From contig JAENYC010000016.1 of the NCBI GenBank assembly GCA_016841945.1, positions 1 through 57,888 of the forward strand: a DNA stretch of 57,888 nt, in the 5' to 3' direction. Below, piece after piece: positions 1-8,127 of the stretch (positions are counted from its first letter, which is position 1; the number at the start of each line of letters is the position of its first letter). The translations under genes and the position numbers were made by a program. The DNA comes from Haloplasma contractile (GTDB taxonomy: Bacteria > Bacillota_I > Bacilli_A > Haloplasmatales > Haloplasmataceae). The notes beneath the pieces were generated by a model, which saw only the letters and a list, made by a program, of their open reading frames with translations, did not search any database and was not told the DNA's origin.

Positions 1-51
1 ATCAAAGGGATGATACCCTTTGGGCAAAATCTATCCAATAAGTAGATTTGA

Positions 52-330
52 GTAGGTTTAGGTAGGTTTTGTAGAGCGGGAGACGAAAGTTTACTCGATG
101 AGACATTTCAAGATATCATCGCACTAACTAAACAATGTAAGTTTAATGATTGTCATCATGATAAAGAGCCAGGTTGTGCGATTAAAAAGGCCATCGTAGA
201 TGGTACATTATCACAAGCCCGTTTTCATAGTTATTTAAAACAACGTGGAGAATTTAAAACACTTAGTAAAAGACAACGGGAAGTCAAACGGTATTTAAAT
301 AAAAAGAATAAATACAATAGATGGGATTAA
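52..330 (+). pseudogene. rsgA: RsgA (YjeQ/YloQ) GTPase, 3' fragment only
   Basis: This reading frame encodes only the C-terminal zinc-binding part of the ribosome small-subunit-dependent GTPase RsgA. The Cys/His cluster is visible as CKFNDCHH followed by EPGCAIKKAI, and then a basic tail ending in NKYNRWD. In the family this zinc domain follows a circularly permuted GTPase domain that acts in 30S maturation. None of that domain is here: a TGA at 49-51 closes the frame, all three frames contain stops within the first 60 bases, and no DTPG motif is visible. Either the gene is a decayed remnant, or the first ~60 bases are a junction or assembly edge. There is no start codon or ribosome site of its own. 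The family assignment is fairly secure; the status (pseudogene or window-edge fragment) is not. Confidence 0.65.
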
Positions 331-374
331 AATATGGTAATTTACGTGTAGGGCTACAAGATTTCAATAAAAGA

Positions 375-383
375 TGTTATAAT
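375..383 (+). promoter_or_regulatory. Extended -10 promoter of htrA
   Basis: TGTTATAAT is a perfect extended -10 (TGn plus TATAAT, hexamer at 378-383). It lies 36 bases before the htrA ATG, and AAAGGAGG follows at 405-412. No convincing -35 is seen at 17 bp spacing, as is usual for extended -10 promoters. Confidence 0.6.
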
Positions 384-418
384 TGAAATATAAAAATGTG
401 CGTTAAAGGAGGACTTAT

Positions 419-1600
419 ATGAAAAAAATTTTATTCGTTATTGTAATAGCGTTTATGTTGTCAGGGTGTGAGTTTTTTGCTGGTCTTACCACCACGACAA
501 GAGATTACGCCCAATTAGATGAAGAAGATTTAGAAAATATTAAAAATCAAGTAATGAATGAATTAAGGCAAGAGATACAAAATGAATACGCACAACAATT
601 AACAGATGTAGAAAATATGGTAATTGATGCAGTGAGAGCGAATGCAGATGCAGTATTAGGTGTATCTAATTTTGCAAACATGTCCGGCGTATTACGCGAA
701 TCATCTAGAGGGTCTGGTGTTATATATAAAAAGGTTGAAAATGATTATTATGTGATCACAAATGAGCATGTTGTTGAAGGGTATGATGCTTTAAGTGTTG
801 TTTTGGCTGATGGTACATATATGGATGCTGAATTAGTTGGAGCCGATAAAATGACTGACTTAGCGGTTATTAAGTTTAATTCAACGCTTAGTTTTCCAGT
901 TGTTCAATTTGGTGATTCAGATGAACTAATTCCAGGTCAATTTGCGATTGCGATAGGAAATCCATTAGGTTATGATTATTATGGTTCCGTGACTTCTGGG
1001 ATTGTATCAGGATTATCTAGGAATTTAAACATAGATTATGATGATGATGGCGTGATTGATTGGGTAGCAACGCTTGTTCAACATGATGCTGCCATAAGCC
1101 CAGGAAATAGTGGTGGTGGGTTATTTGACATCACGGGTAAATTAATTGGGATAAACAATATGAAAATTGTTGAAAATACAGTGAGTAATATTGGATTTGC
1201 GATTCCTATTAATACAGTAAAATTTGTTGTTGAACAATTGGAATTAGAAGGTGAAGTCAGAAGACCATCATTAGGAATTACGGGTATTGGTGTAGAAGAT
1301 GTAATTGAAAACAATGAAAGTATTCGCGCAGGATTAATTCCTGGTGGTGAAATTATTGAATTACCGAATGGCATTACAGAGGGTGTCTATGTCAGTACTA
1401 TAGTAGATAATTCAAGTTCAACCGATATTTTACAACCAGGTGATATCATTCTTAAATTTAACGAAATAGATATTATTGTATTTGAGGATTTGCGTAGTGA
1501 AATTAATCATAGTACTATCGGTGATGAAGTGACGTTAACCGTATATCGTGACGGAGAGACAATAGAGATTACCATGGTATTAAAACAAAGACCCGAATAA
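419..1600 (+). CDS. htrA: HtrA/DegP-like serine protease, lipoprotein, with PDZ domain
   Basis: Surface quality-control serine endopeptidase of family S1C (393 aa). The N-terminus is a lipoprotein signal with lipobox LSGC (Cys18), so the mature protein should be lipid-anchored outside the membrane. This is unlike B. subtilis HtrA, which uses a transmembrane anchor. A short coiled-coil-like stretch (about residues 35-75) precedes the trypsin fold. The catalytic triad reads as His117 (NEHVV), Asp147 (TDLAVIKF) and Ser231 (GNSGGG). The last ~100 residues form one PDZ domain with the signature LQPGDIILKFNEIDI. The start is ATG with AAAGGAGG seven bases upstream. Lgt, the enzyme that would lipidate it, is encoded at 30.1 kb. 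The gene converges with the NlpC/P60 gene; the region between them is occupied by an IS element. Confidence 0.9.
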   Translation: MKKILFVIVIAFMLSGCEFFAGLTTTTRDYAQLDEEDLENIKNQVMNELRQEIQNEYAQQLTDVENMVIDAVRANADAVLGVSNFANMSGVLRESSRGSGVIYKKVENDYYVITNEHVVEGYDALSVVLADGTYMDAELVGADKMTDLAVIKFNSTLSFPVVQFGDSDELIPGQFAIAIGNPLGYDYYGSVTSGIVSGLSRNLNIDYDDDGVIDWVATLVQHDAAISPGNSGGGLFDITGKLIGINNMKIVENTVSNIGFAIPINTVKFVVEQLELEGEVRRPSLGITGIGVEDVIENNESIRAGLIPGGEIIELPNGITEGVYVSTIVDNSSSTDILQPGDIILKFNEIDIIVFEDLRSEINHSTIGDEVTLTVYRDGETIEITMVLKQRPE

Positions 1601-1610
1601 AAAGAGAGGA
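1599..1610. terminator. Left arm of a bidirectional terminator split by the IS
   Basis: AAAAAGAGAGGA at 1599-1610 overlaps the htrA stop codon. Its perfect reverse complement TCCTCTCTTTTT lies at 3104-3115 and overlaps the stop of the convergent NlpC gene. Without the IS the two arms would form a 12-bp stem with A- and T-tracts, the standard form of a shared terminator for convergent genes. They are now 1.5 kb apart. Confidence 0.6.
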
Positions 1611-1619
1611 TTTTTGATA

Positions 1620-1650
1620 TTATACCTATATAGTAGACACTAAATAAAAA
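1620..1650 (+). repeat. IS left inverted repeat
   Basis: Outer end of the insertion sequence. It shares TTATACCT, AGTAGACA and an A-rich tail with the reverse complement of 3064-3094, with a 1-base gap and a few mismatches. Confidence 0.75.
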
Positions 1651-1712
1651 GGTGTTGGCTATGTAGGTATTTTATTTTATAATTAATCTAGATAACTAAG
1701 GGGGATGTACTA

Positions 1713-3047
1713 ATGAAGAAGAAATTTAGAATTAAAGATTACATAAAAAAACATAGAGAAGAATTAGAAAAGAATCCCTATGTTAGGAAAGTTGGTAAGA
1801 CAATCCAATATGCTCCTGAATTTAAGATTATAGCAATTGAGTTAAAGAAAAAGGGAATATCTATAAGAGGAATATTTGAAAGTCATGGATTACCCTATAA
1901 AGAACCTAAAAGTAATATTTATATAACAAACTGGACAAAACAATATGAAGAGAAGGGAAAAGATGCATTTTATAAAGAAACAAGAGGTCATAATGTTAAT
2001 GGTAAATCTGGAAGACCTAAAAAAGAAAAGATTATTACTGAAGAAAAAGTATTGATTCAAGAAAAGATGATAGAAGCTTTAATGAAAGAGAATGATGCAT
2101 TAAAAAAGCAATTAAGTCAAGGAAGGAAGGTGAAAATAAACAAAAATAAATATGTGCCTACCCAATTAATATTTAAGTTTATTGATGAATTAAAAAACGA
2201 GATTGATGTACCTATACAAACTTTATGTAAGTATTTTAAGATATCTAGATCAGGTTATTATAAATGGATTAAATCAGAAGATAAGAGGAAGAAAAGAGAA
2301 CATCAAGATAAATTAGATTTTAAACTTATTAAAGATATTTGGGATAAACATAAAGAGTATGGATATCCAAGAATAACGATGTGTTTAAGAAATGATATAG
2401 GTGTTATTATGAATCCTAAGAAAGTTTACCGGTTAATGAAGAAGTTTAATATTAGGTCTATTGTAAGGAAAAAGAATCCCTATAGACACTTATATGACGC
2501 ATATAAAGAACATCATTATTTTGAAAATATACTTGATAGAAACTTTGATATTGATGAACCAGGTACAGTATTCGCTACTGATATTACCTACTTACTCTTT
2601 AATGGTCAGCGTTATTATTTATCAGTAGTAAAAGATCTATGTACTCGTGAAATAGTAGCTTGGAAAGTCTCGCAAGGACTTGGTATCAATTTATCAATAG
2701 ATGTCATTGACCAATTAGTCGAAAGATACGGAAAGGACAAGCTTAAGAATACGTTAATTCACTCCGATCAAGGCATGCATTATTCTACTCCAACATATGT
2801 CAATAAATTAAAAGAGTTAGGGATTATTCAGTCTATGTCTCGTCGTGGAAACTGTTTAGATAATGCTAAAATGGAGACTTTCTTTGGTCATTTTAAAGAT
2901 GAATGTAAATATTATAAAGCTAAAGATATTAAGTCTTTAGAAACCATTTTAAAAGATTATATGTACTATTATAATAATTCACGCTATCAATGGACACTGA
3001 AAAAGATGGCTCCTGCACAATACAAAAACCATCTTTTAGTTGCATAA
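1713..3047 (+). CDS. IS3-family (IS150-like) transposase, single fused ORF
   Basis: DDE recombinase that moves the surrounding element (444 aa). Residues ~1-120 form the DNA-binding part: helix-turn-helix segments, then a coiled-coil region rich in Lys/Glu near residues 105-135. The rve-type catalytic core is in the C-terminal half. The three acidic residues are recognisable as D in FATDITYL, D in IHSDQGMHY and E in NAKMETFFGHFKDE. Most IS3 elements split this protein into orfA and orfB joined by a -1 frameshift; here one uninterrupted frame encodes both. It starts at ATG 1713 after GGGGG and appears intact, so the element could still be active. A lone copy is seen in this window. Confidence 0.9.
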   Translation: MKKKFRIKDYIKKHREELEKNPYVRKVGKTIQYAPEFKIIAIELKKKGISIRGIFESHGLPYKEPKSNIYITNWTKQYEEKGKDAFYKETRGHNVNGKSGRPKKEKIITEEKVLIQEKMIEALMKENDALKKQLSQGRKVKINKNKYVPTQLIFKFIDELKNEIDVPIQTLCKYFKISRSGYYKWIKSEDKRKKREHQDKLDFKLIKDIWDKHKEYGYPRITMCLRNDIGVIMNPKKVYRLMKKFNIRSIVRKKNPYRHLYDAYKEHHYFENILDRNFDIDEPGTVFATDITYLLFNGQRYYLSVVKDLCTREIVAWKVSQGLGINLSIDVIDQLVERYGKDKLKNTLIHSDQGMHYSTPTYVNKLKELGIIQSMSRRGNCLDNAKMETFFGHFKDECKYYKAKDIKSLETILKDYMYYYNNSRYQWTLKKMAPAQYKNHLLVA

Positions 3048-3063
3048 AATTAAATTTTTAAAC

Positions 3064-3094
3064 TTTTTTGTTTCTGTCTACTTGACAGGTATAA
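3064..3094 (-). repeat. IS right inverted repeat
   Basis: Reverse-complement partner of 1620-1650. It marks the outer right end of the insertion sequence, 17 bases after the transposase stop. Confidence 0.75.
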
Positions 3095-3103
3095 GTTCAT
3101 TTT

Positions 3104-3115
3104 TCCTCTCTTTTT
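3104..3115. terminator. Right arm of a bidirectional terminator split by the IS
   Basis: TCCTCTCTTTTT is the perfect reverse complement of 1599-1610. See that entry. In its present state it can pair only across the whole IS. Confidence 0.6.
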
Positions 3116-3899
3116 AAAATATAGTCGCACATCCTAAGATAGTTTTATCGAGCTTATTGAAATGGTCTAAAACTACACCAGATTTTGTTGATGAGGAATG
3201 AATATATTGATTGTTACCAATAGACATCATGATATGTCCAGGAAGATATATTAAATCACCAGGTAATACATCATCTAGCGTTATTTTTCTTAATTGGTAT
3301 TGTTTTAAAATTTCATCATTAAAATTTGAATCACGATAAATCATTATTTCCTCTAATAAATAACTCATCTGACATAAACCACTACAGTCAATTCCTAGTA
3401 TGGTTTTCCCTCCCCACCGATATTGGCATCCTAAATAAAGCATCGCATTTGAAACAAGACTATCTCTTAATTGATTTTCATTTTCTTTTATATTGGCTTT
3501 TTTTCGATATTTGAAACTATCTTTTTTGATATAGCCTTTTTTATTATTGATTAATTCAATTTTTTGAAAAGAACCCGTTATTTCAGGCAATATTCTTATA
3601 TAACTTCCTCTTGGTAGGCTAATCAAAATACTACTTTTATCAATTGGTTCTTGTAGTACATCCACAAAATGTTTGGTTATGATACCATTGTATGTATCAA
3701 GATGACAAATATTGGATTTAATGATAAACACATTGTCTTTTTTGACAAAACCTTTGTAGTGATAAAAAGTCTTTATATAATATGAATAATTTACTTCATC
3801 AAGTATTTCAACAAGTGTTCCATACAGTACTTCGTCTTGTAATTCATTTGAGTCATTGGATGTTAATCTAGCAATGGATGAACAAATTAGACCTTGCAT
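3114..3899 (-). CDS. NlpC/P60 cysteine peptidase with SH3-like repeats
   Basis: Probable gamma-D-glutamyl-L-diamino acid endopeptidase that cleaves peptidoglycan stem peptides (261 aa). Residues ~1-130 look like two bacterial SH3-like domains. The NlpC/P60 domain follows, with catalytic Cys172 in GIDCSGLCQM, preceded by YRWGG, and His222 in GHIMMSIG. A third polar residue may be the His in YIHSSS. The order SH3-SH3-NlpC resembles YkfC-type dipeptidyl-peptidase VI, which recycles murein peptides in the cytosol. I see no signal peptide, which fits that role. Start: ATG at 3899 with AGAGGTG upstream. It is convergent with htrA across the IS. Whether it acts on the cell's own wall or on scavenged muropeptides cannot be decided from this window. 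Confidence 0.82.
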   Translation of the reverse strand: MQGLICSSIARLTSNDSNELQDEVLYGTLVEILDEVNYSYYIKTFYHYKGFVKKDNVFIIKSNICHLDTYNGIITKHFVDVLQEPIDKSSILISLPRGSYIRILPEITGSFQKIELINNKKGYIKKDSFKYRKKANIKENENQLRDSLVSNAMLYLGCQYRWGGKTILGIDCSGLCQMSYLLEEIMIYRDSNFNDEILKQYQLRKITLDDVLPGDLIYLPGHIMMSIGNNQYIHSSSTKSGVVLDHFNKLDKTILGCATIF

Positions 3900-3955
3900 A
3901 TAATCACCTCTTAATTCATTATATTAATGAACATTGAGAATAATAATAAAAAATA

Positions 3956-3984
3956 TTTGCATATTTTTAAATTTCGTTTATAAT
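3956..3984 (+). promoter_or_regulatory. Promoter of acpP
   Basis: TTTGCA at 3956-3961 and a perfect TATAAT at 3979-3984, spaced 17 bp, lie 33 bases before the acpP start. The -35 matches the consensus at 4 of 6 positions. Confidence 0.6.
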
Positions 3985-4017
3985 TAGTATTAGAAAATTT
4001 AATTTGGAGGAATTAGA

Positions 4018-4245
4018 ATGATTTTTGAACAAGTACAAGAAATTGTTGCTGAAAAACTGAGTTTAGATGCTGAAAAGATTAAATTAGAATCGAATCTACA
4101 AGAAGATTTTGGGGCAGATTCATTAGACGCTGTTGAAATAATTATGGCAGTTGAAGATGCATTTGATGTTGAAGTAGCGGATGATGTATTAATGAATATT
4201 AAAACTGTGAAAGATATTGTAGATTATATTGAAAAAGTAAAATAA
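4018..4245 (+). CDS. acpP: Acyl carrier protein
   Basis: Small acidic carrier (75 aa) that holds fatty-acyl intermediates on a 4'-phosphopantetheine arm during fatty acid and phospholipid synthesis in the cytosol. The attachment site is Ser35 in the classic GADSLDAVE motif, followed by the helix-II sequence IIMAVEDAFDVEV. Length and acidity are typical of the family. It has its own promoter, a good ribosome site (TTGGAGG) and its own strong terminator, so it is monocistronic. No other fatty-acid genes adjoin it. Confidence 0.95.
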   Translation: MIFEQVQEIVAEKLSLDAEKIKLESNLQEDFGADSLDAVEIIMAVEDAFDVEVADDVLMNIKTVKDIVDYIEKVK

Positions 4246-4254
4246 TGATTGAAT

Positions 4255-4292
4255 AAAAAAGTGGTTTAGGAATATTACTAAACCACTTTTTT
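4255..4292 (+). terminator. Rho-independent terminator of acpP
   Basis: AGTGGTTTAG (4260-4269) pairs with CTAAACCACT (4278-4287). It is flanked by an A-run and a T-run. Confidence 0.85.
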
Positions 4293-4331
4293 AAATATTT
4301 AAAAAGCAATTATGTAAAAATATCCAATATA

Positions 4332-4340
4332 TGGTATACT
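4332..4340 (+). promoter_or_regulatory. Extended -10 promoter of the phosphoglucomutase gene
   Basis: TGGTATACT (hexamer TATACT at 4335-4340) lies 36 bases before the chosen ATG. No clear -35. Confidence 0.5.
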
Positions 4341-4375
4341 AAATATATGTATATTTTATTTTGGAGGTAATATTT

Positions 4376-6088
4376 ATGAACTGGAAAAAACAATATAATC
4401 ATTGGGTAGATTTTCCTCATTTAGATAAGAATTTAAAGAAAGAATTATCAAATATGACCGAGCATGAGTTAGAAGATTCGTTTTATACGGATTTAAAATT
4501 TGGTACAGGTGGGATGCGAGGAGAAGTTGGACCAGGTACAAATAGAATGAATATTTATACCATAAGAAAAGCCAATTATGGTTTTAGTCAATATGTATTG
4601 AATCGATTTGAAGATGCCAAAGAAAGAGGGGTTGTCATTGCCTATGACAATCGTCATTTTTCAGCTGAATTTGCGCTTGAAAGTGCGAGGGTTTTAGCCA
4701 CGCAGGGAATTAAAGCATACTTATTTGATGATTTAAGACCAACACCAGAGTTATCATTTGCGGTTCGTTATTTAAACGCGATTGGAGGAATCGTCGTGAC
4801 AGCTAGTCATAACCCACCACAATATAATGGGTATAAAATATATGATGAAAATGGTTGTCAACTCGTTCCTCGTTTAGCTGATGAAGTCATAAAATATGTT
4901 AATGAGATTCAAGATATCTTTACCATTCATATAGATGAAGAGAAGGTTTTAAGAGATAAGGGTTTAATTGTTGATATTGGAAAAGAAGTTGATGATCAAT
5001 ATATTGAGAATGTAAAAAGTATTCAGTTAAATAAAGACATGGATAAATCAAATCTAAAAATAGTTTTTACACCGCTACATGGTACTGCGAATATACCAGC
5101 TCAACGCGTATTACAAGAGTGTGGTTATCCACATGTTTATCCCGTTAAAAGTCAATGCGTGAAAGACCCTGATTTTTCCACTGTAAGCTCTCCTAATCCT
5201 GAAGATGGTGATGCATTTGCTTTAGCGATTGAATTAGGTGAAAAAATAGATGCTGATATTTTAATCGCAACTGACCCTGATGCAGACCGTGTAGGACTTG
5301 CGGTTAAAAATCTGGAGGACGAATATATTTTATTAACCGGTAATCAAACCGGAGCTATTTTGTTAAATTATATTTTATCACAAAGACAACGTCAGGGTGC
5401 ACTGTCTAAAGAAGGCGTAGTATATAATACAATAGTAACCTCGAGTTTTGGCGCTGAAATCGCAAAAAAATATGAGTTAGAAGTGGAATCAACATTAACA
5501 GGTTTTAAATATATTGGCGAAAAAGCAGAAGAGATTAAAGATACAGAAAAAGAGTTTGTATTTGGTTATGAAGAATCATATGGATATTTAATTGCTGATT
5601 TTGTTAGAGATAAGGACTCTATTCAGTCTGTCCTTATGTGTTGTGAAGCAGCGTCATATTATAAACATCTAGGAAAAACCTTATATGAAATTTTACTGAG
5701 TTTATATGAAGAATATGGTTATTATTTTGAATCCTTAGTAAATATTTCTTTAAAAGGAATAGAAGGTCAACAAAAAATTAAACAAATATTAACGGATTTT
5801 AGAGTAAATCAACCTACAATGGTTTCTGGTTTAAAAATTGTTGCGGTAGAAGATTATTTAGAAGGAAAACGTGAGGATGAAAATGGTGTTTCTGAATTAA
5901 CACTTCCGAAATCAAATGTGATTAAGTTTATTTTGGAAGATAAATCATGGTTTGTTTTAAGGCCATCAGGAACTGAACCTAAATTAAAGGTTTATGTTGG
6001 CGTGGTTAGCCATGATCAACCAGCAAGTGAATACAAGAATGAAATGATTAAACAATATATTTTAACGCGCATAGAAGCGTTAAGTTAG
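4376..6088 (+). CDS. pgcA: Phosphoglucomutase / phosphomannomutase
   Basis: Interconverts glucose-1-phosphate and glucose-6-phosphate (possibly the mannose esters too), linking glycolysis with polysaccharide and glycolipid precursors. 570 aa, alpha-D-phosphohexomutase family in four domains. The active phosphoserine is Ser144 in TASHNPPQYNGYK, the metal loop is DPDADR, the sugar-binding loop is GYEESYGY, and the C-terminal phosphate-binding loop is PSGTEPKLKVYV. I place the start at ATG 4376. An in-frame TTG at 4361 overlaps the TTGGAGG ribosome site and cannot be the start. Ten bases separate it from pepP, so they are probably co-transcribed. B. subtilis PgcA, needed for diglucosyl-diacylglycerol, is the closest named relative I would expect; strict substrate choice is inference. 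Confidence 0.9.
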   Translation: MNWKKQYNHWVDFPHLDKNLKKELSNMTEHELEDSFYTDLKFGTGGMRGEVGPGTNRMNIYTIRKANYGFSQYVLNRFEDAKERGVVIAYDNRHFSAEFALESARVLATQGIKAYLFDDLRPTPELSFAVRYLNAIGGIVVTASHNPPQYNGYKIYDENGCQLVPRLADEVIKYVNEIQDIFTIHIDEEKVLRDKGLIVDIGKEVDDQYIENVKSIQLNKDMDKSNLKIVFTPLHGTANIPAQRVLQECGYPHVYPVKSQCVKDPDFSTVSSPNPEDGDAFALAIELGEKIDADILIATDPDADRVGLAVKNLEDEYILLTGNQTGAILLNYILSQRQRQGALSKEGVVYNTIVTSSFGAEIAKKYELEVESTLTGFKYIGEKAEEIKDTEKEFVFGYEESYGYLIADFVRDKDSIQSVLMCCEAASYYKHLGKTLYEILLSLYEEYGYYFESLVNISLKGIEGQQKIKQILTDFRVNQPTMVSGLKIVAVEDYLEGKREDENGVSELTLPKSNVIKFILEDKSWFVLRPSGTEPKLKVYVGVVSHDQPASEYKNEMIKQYILTRIEALS

Positions 6089-6097
6089 GAGGATTAT

Positions 6098-7342
6098 ATG
6101 AACACAAACTTAGTGATAAAAAATCGAGAGAAATTATTAAATGAAATAAATGATAATTCATTGATTGTCTTATTTGCGGGTAAAGCAAGACATCGAAGTG
6201 CAGATCAGGCTTATGAATTTACCCCAAATCGTGATTTTTATTATTTGACAGGAATAAATCGTGAAGAGTTCATCCTTTTCATGTGGAAGTATAATGGGAA
6301 AACAAGTCAGTATCTATTTATTACTAAACCAGACCCAGATATTGAAAAATGGACGGGGATTAGAATGCGAGTAGATGAGGTTAAGAAAGTCTCTGGTATC
6401 GAAAATATTCGATTTATCGATACATTCCAATCCTTTTTTGAACAAACTCTAAGTCAAGCAAAGTTTGAAAATATCTATATAGATACTGAATATCATGAAG
6501 GGGTTTATTCATATGGTTTAAATTTTTCAAAACATTTAAATGAACATTATCCATATCTAAAACCTCTAAGTGCTAATCATATAATTCACGACCTTCGTAC
6601 AATTAAAGAAAAAGATGAAGTGGAATATATTAAAAAAGCCATTGAAATAACCAAATATGGTATCGAAGCAATTATGAAAAATGCGCGAAGTGGTATCTAT
6701 GAAAAGCAATTAGAAGCTTATTACGATTTTGAGATTAAATATCATATGGCAGATTGTCGATCATTTAAAACCATTATGGCATCTGGTAAAAATGCGACTA
6801 TCTTACATTATGAAGAAAATAACCATTTATTAGAAGATGGTAATTTAATTTTATTTGATTTAGGTGCTGAATATCATCATTATTGTTCAGATATTTCTCG
6901 TACTATCCCTGTGAATGGGAAGTTTACTCCACGTCAAAAAGAGGTCTATGAAAGTGTATTAAGAGTAAATGAAGCAATTATTAACATGATTAAGCCAGGT
7001 ATCACCTATAAAACATTTTTAGATACAGCCAAGGATATGTTAGCTGATGAATGTATTAAACTCGGTTTAATCACTGAGAAAAAAGATGTTAGTAATTATT
7101 ATTATCATGGCGTAGGACATTTCTTAGGACTTGATGTTCATGATGTAGGAAGAAGAGAATTTTTAGAAAGAAAATTAGAACCAGGTATGGTCCTTACAGT
7201 AGAACCAGGCTTATATATCGCTGAAGAAGAAATTGGTATCAGAATAGAAGATGATGTACTTGTAACAGAGGATGGGTGCGAAAACTTATCTAGTGATATC
7301 ATAAAAAGCGTTGATGAGATTGAAAGGTTTATGAATCAATAA
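6098..7342 (+). CDS. pepP: Xaa-Pro aminopeptidase (aminopeptidase P)
   Basis: Cytosolic metallopeptidase of family M24B (414 aa) that removes an N-terminal residue before proline. The N-terminal ~170 residues are the AMP_N domain (YYLTGINREEF is characteristic). The C-terminal pita-bread domain carries the five metal ligands: two Asp in LFDLGAEYHHYCSDISRT, His in HGVGHFLGLDVHD, Glu in TVEPGLYI and Glu in IRIEDDVLV. ATG 6098 sits five bases after AGGAGG. It is downstream of pgcA by 10 bases and upstream of the epimerase-like gene. Together with two PepF copies it gives a proline-capable peptide degradation set. Confidence 0.93.
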   Translation: MNTNLVIKNREKLLNEINDNSLIVLFAGKARHRSADQAYEFTPNRDFYYLTGINREEFILFMWKYNGKTSQYLFITKPDPDIEKWTGIRMRVDEVKKVSGIENIRFIDTFQSFFEQTLSQAKFENIYIDTEYHEGVYSYGLNFSKHLNEHYPYLKPLSANHIIHDLRTIKEKDEVEYIKKAIEITKYGIEAIMKNARSGIYEKQLEAYYDFEIKYHMADCRSFKTIMASGKNATILHYEENNHLLEDGNLILFDLGAEYHHYCSDISRTIPVNGKFTPRQKEVYESVLRVNEAIINMIKPGITYKTFLDTAKDMLADECIKLGLITEKKDVSNYYYHGVGHFLGLDVHDVGRREFLERKLEPGMVLTVEPGLYIAEEEIGIRIEDDVLVTEDGCENLSSDIIKSVDEIERFMNQ

Positions 7343-7366
7343 TGATAATATGCCGAGGTGATATAT

Positions 7367-8104
7367 TTGCTTGAAGTAAGATATATTTACGATGTCAACA
7401 ACAAGCCAGTTAATGAATATACAATAAAAAACGGTAGTTATCAATTAAGTGTCATCAATTTAGGGGCTACTATCACAAAGATGATAGTACCTAATGAAAA
7501 TAATAAGTTAGAAAACATCACCTTGCGTTATTACGATTATAAATTTTATAAAGAAAATCCTTATTATTTAGGATGTTTAATTGATGTAGATAAATTCATT
7601 CAGAAAAAACCTTGTTGTATAAACTATTATTTTAATTGTACCATTTTGTATCACGCTTTAATTTTTACTTATAAAGAAAACAATCATTATATCATAATAA
7701 AATATTCTTTAGAAGATAATCAAGTATTAATTGAATACGATACCAATCTACCTATTAATTTAAGTCATGTTTTGTTCTTTAATCTATCTGGAAATGTAAA
7801 ATTTGATATATTAAATCATGATTTAAAAATAGGTTCAAAGGAGATTGATCTCAAACAAGATATTTCCTATTTTAAACATTATAATAATGATGATGAGGAT
7901 GAATTACTTCATTTAAGTTATAAAGAAAATGAGATAAAGATGAAGGTTTTTTCTTTTAATCGTGATATTTATTTGAGTTTTGGGAAATACTTTAATAAAG
8001 AGTTCTATATAAATAAAAAAAATATAGGAGAACAGTTTTCGGGTATCGGTATTGTCATATGTGGTGAATTAAACAACCAATTAGTAAATTATCAGTTTTT
8101 ATAA
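7367..8104 (+). CDS. Aldose 1-epimerase (GalM)-like protein, catalytically eroded
   Basis: A 245-aa protein with the start of the galactose-mutarotase fold: YQLSVINLGATITKMIVPNE matches the family N-terminus, and INLSHVLFFNLSGN sits where the family has a conserved NHxYFNLxG. In that motif the expected His is shifted or lost. The protein is about 90 residues shorter than typical GalM (about 340 aa), and I cannot find the C-terminal catalytic Glu. It may bind sugar without mutarotase activity. The start is TTG 7367, six bases after GAGGTG; the upstream in-frame GTG (7358) is part of that ribosome site. It sits between pepP and the glycogen-synthase-like gene in the same transcription unit. Family call moderate, function unknown. 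Confidence 0.55.
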   Translation: MLEVRYIYDVNNKPVNEYTIKNGSYQLSVINLGATITKMIVPNENNKLENITLRYYDYKFYKENPYYLGCLIDVDKFIQKKPCCINYYFNCTILYHALIFTYKENNHYIIIKYSLEDNQVLIEYDTNLPINLSHVLFFNLSGNVKFDILNHDLKIGSKEIDLKQDISYFKHYNNDDEDELLHLSYKENEIKMKVFSFNRDIYLSFGKYFNKEFYINKKNIGEQFSGIGIVICGELNNQLVNYQFL

Positions 8105-8127
8105 TAAGTATTAAAGAGGTGATTCAA

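Larger units (their letters stand above)
1620..3094 (+). mobile_element. IS3-family insertion sequence, about 1475 bp
   Basis: One transposase gene is bounded by imperfect terminal inverted repeats of ~31 bp. The left end (1620-1650) starts TTATACCT and contains AGTAGACA; the right end, read in reverse (3094-3064), starts TTATACCT and also contains AGTAGACA, both followed by A-rich sequence. The ends are not the usual TG...CA, and I see no target-site duplication (left flank GATA, right flank GTTC), so the true boundaries may differ by a few bases. The flanks 1599-1610 and 3104-3115 are perfect reverse complements of each other, which suggests insertion into the loop of an older terminator hairpin. 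Confidence 0.85.
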
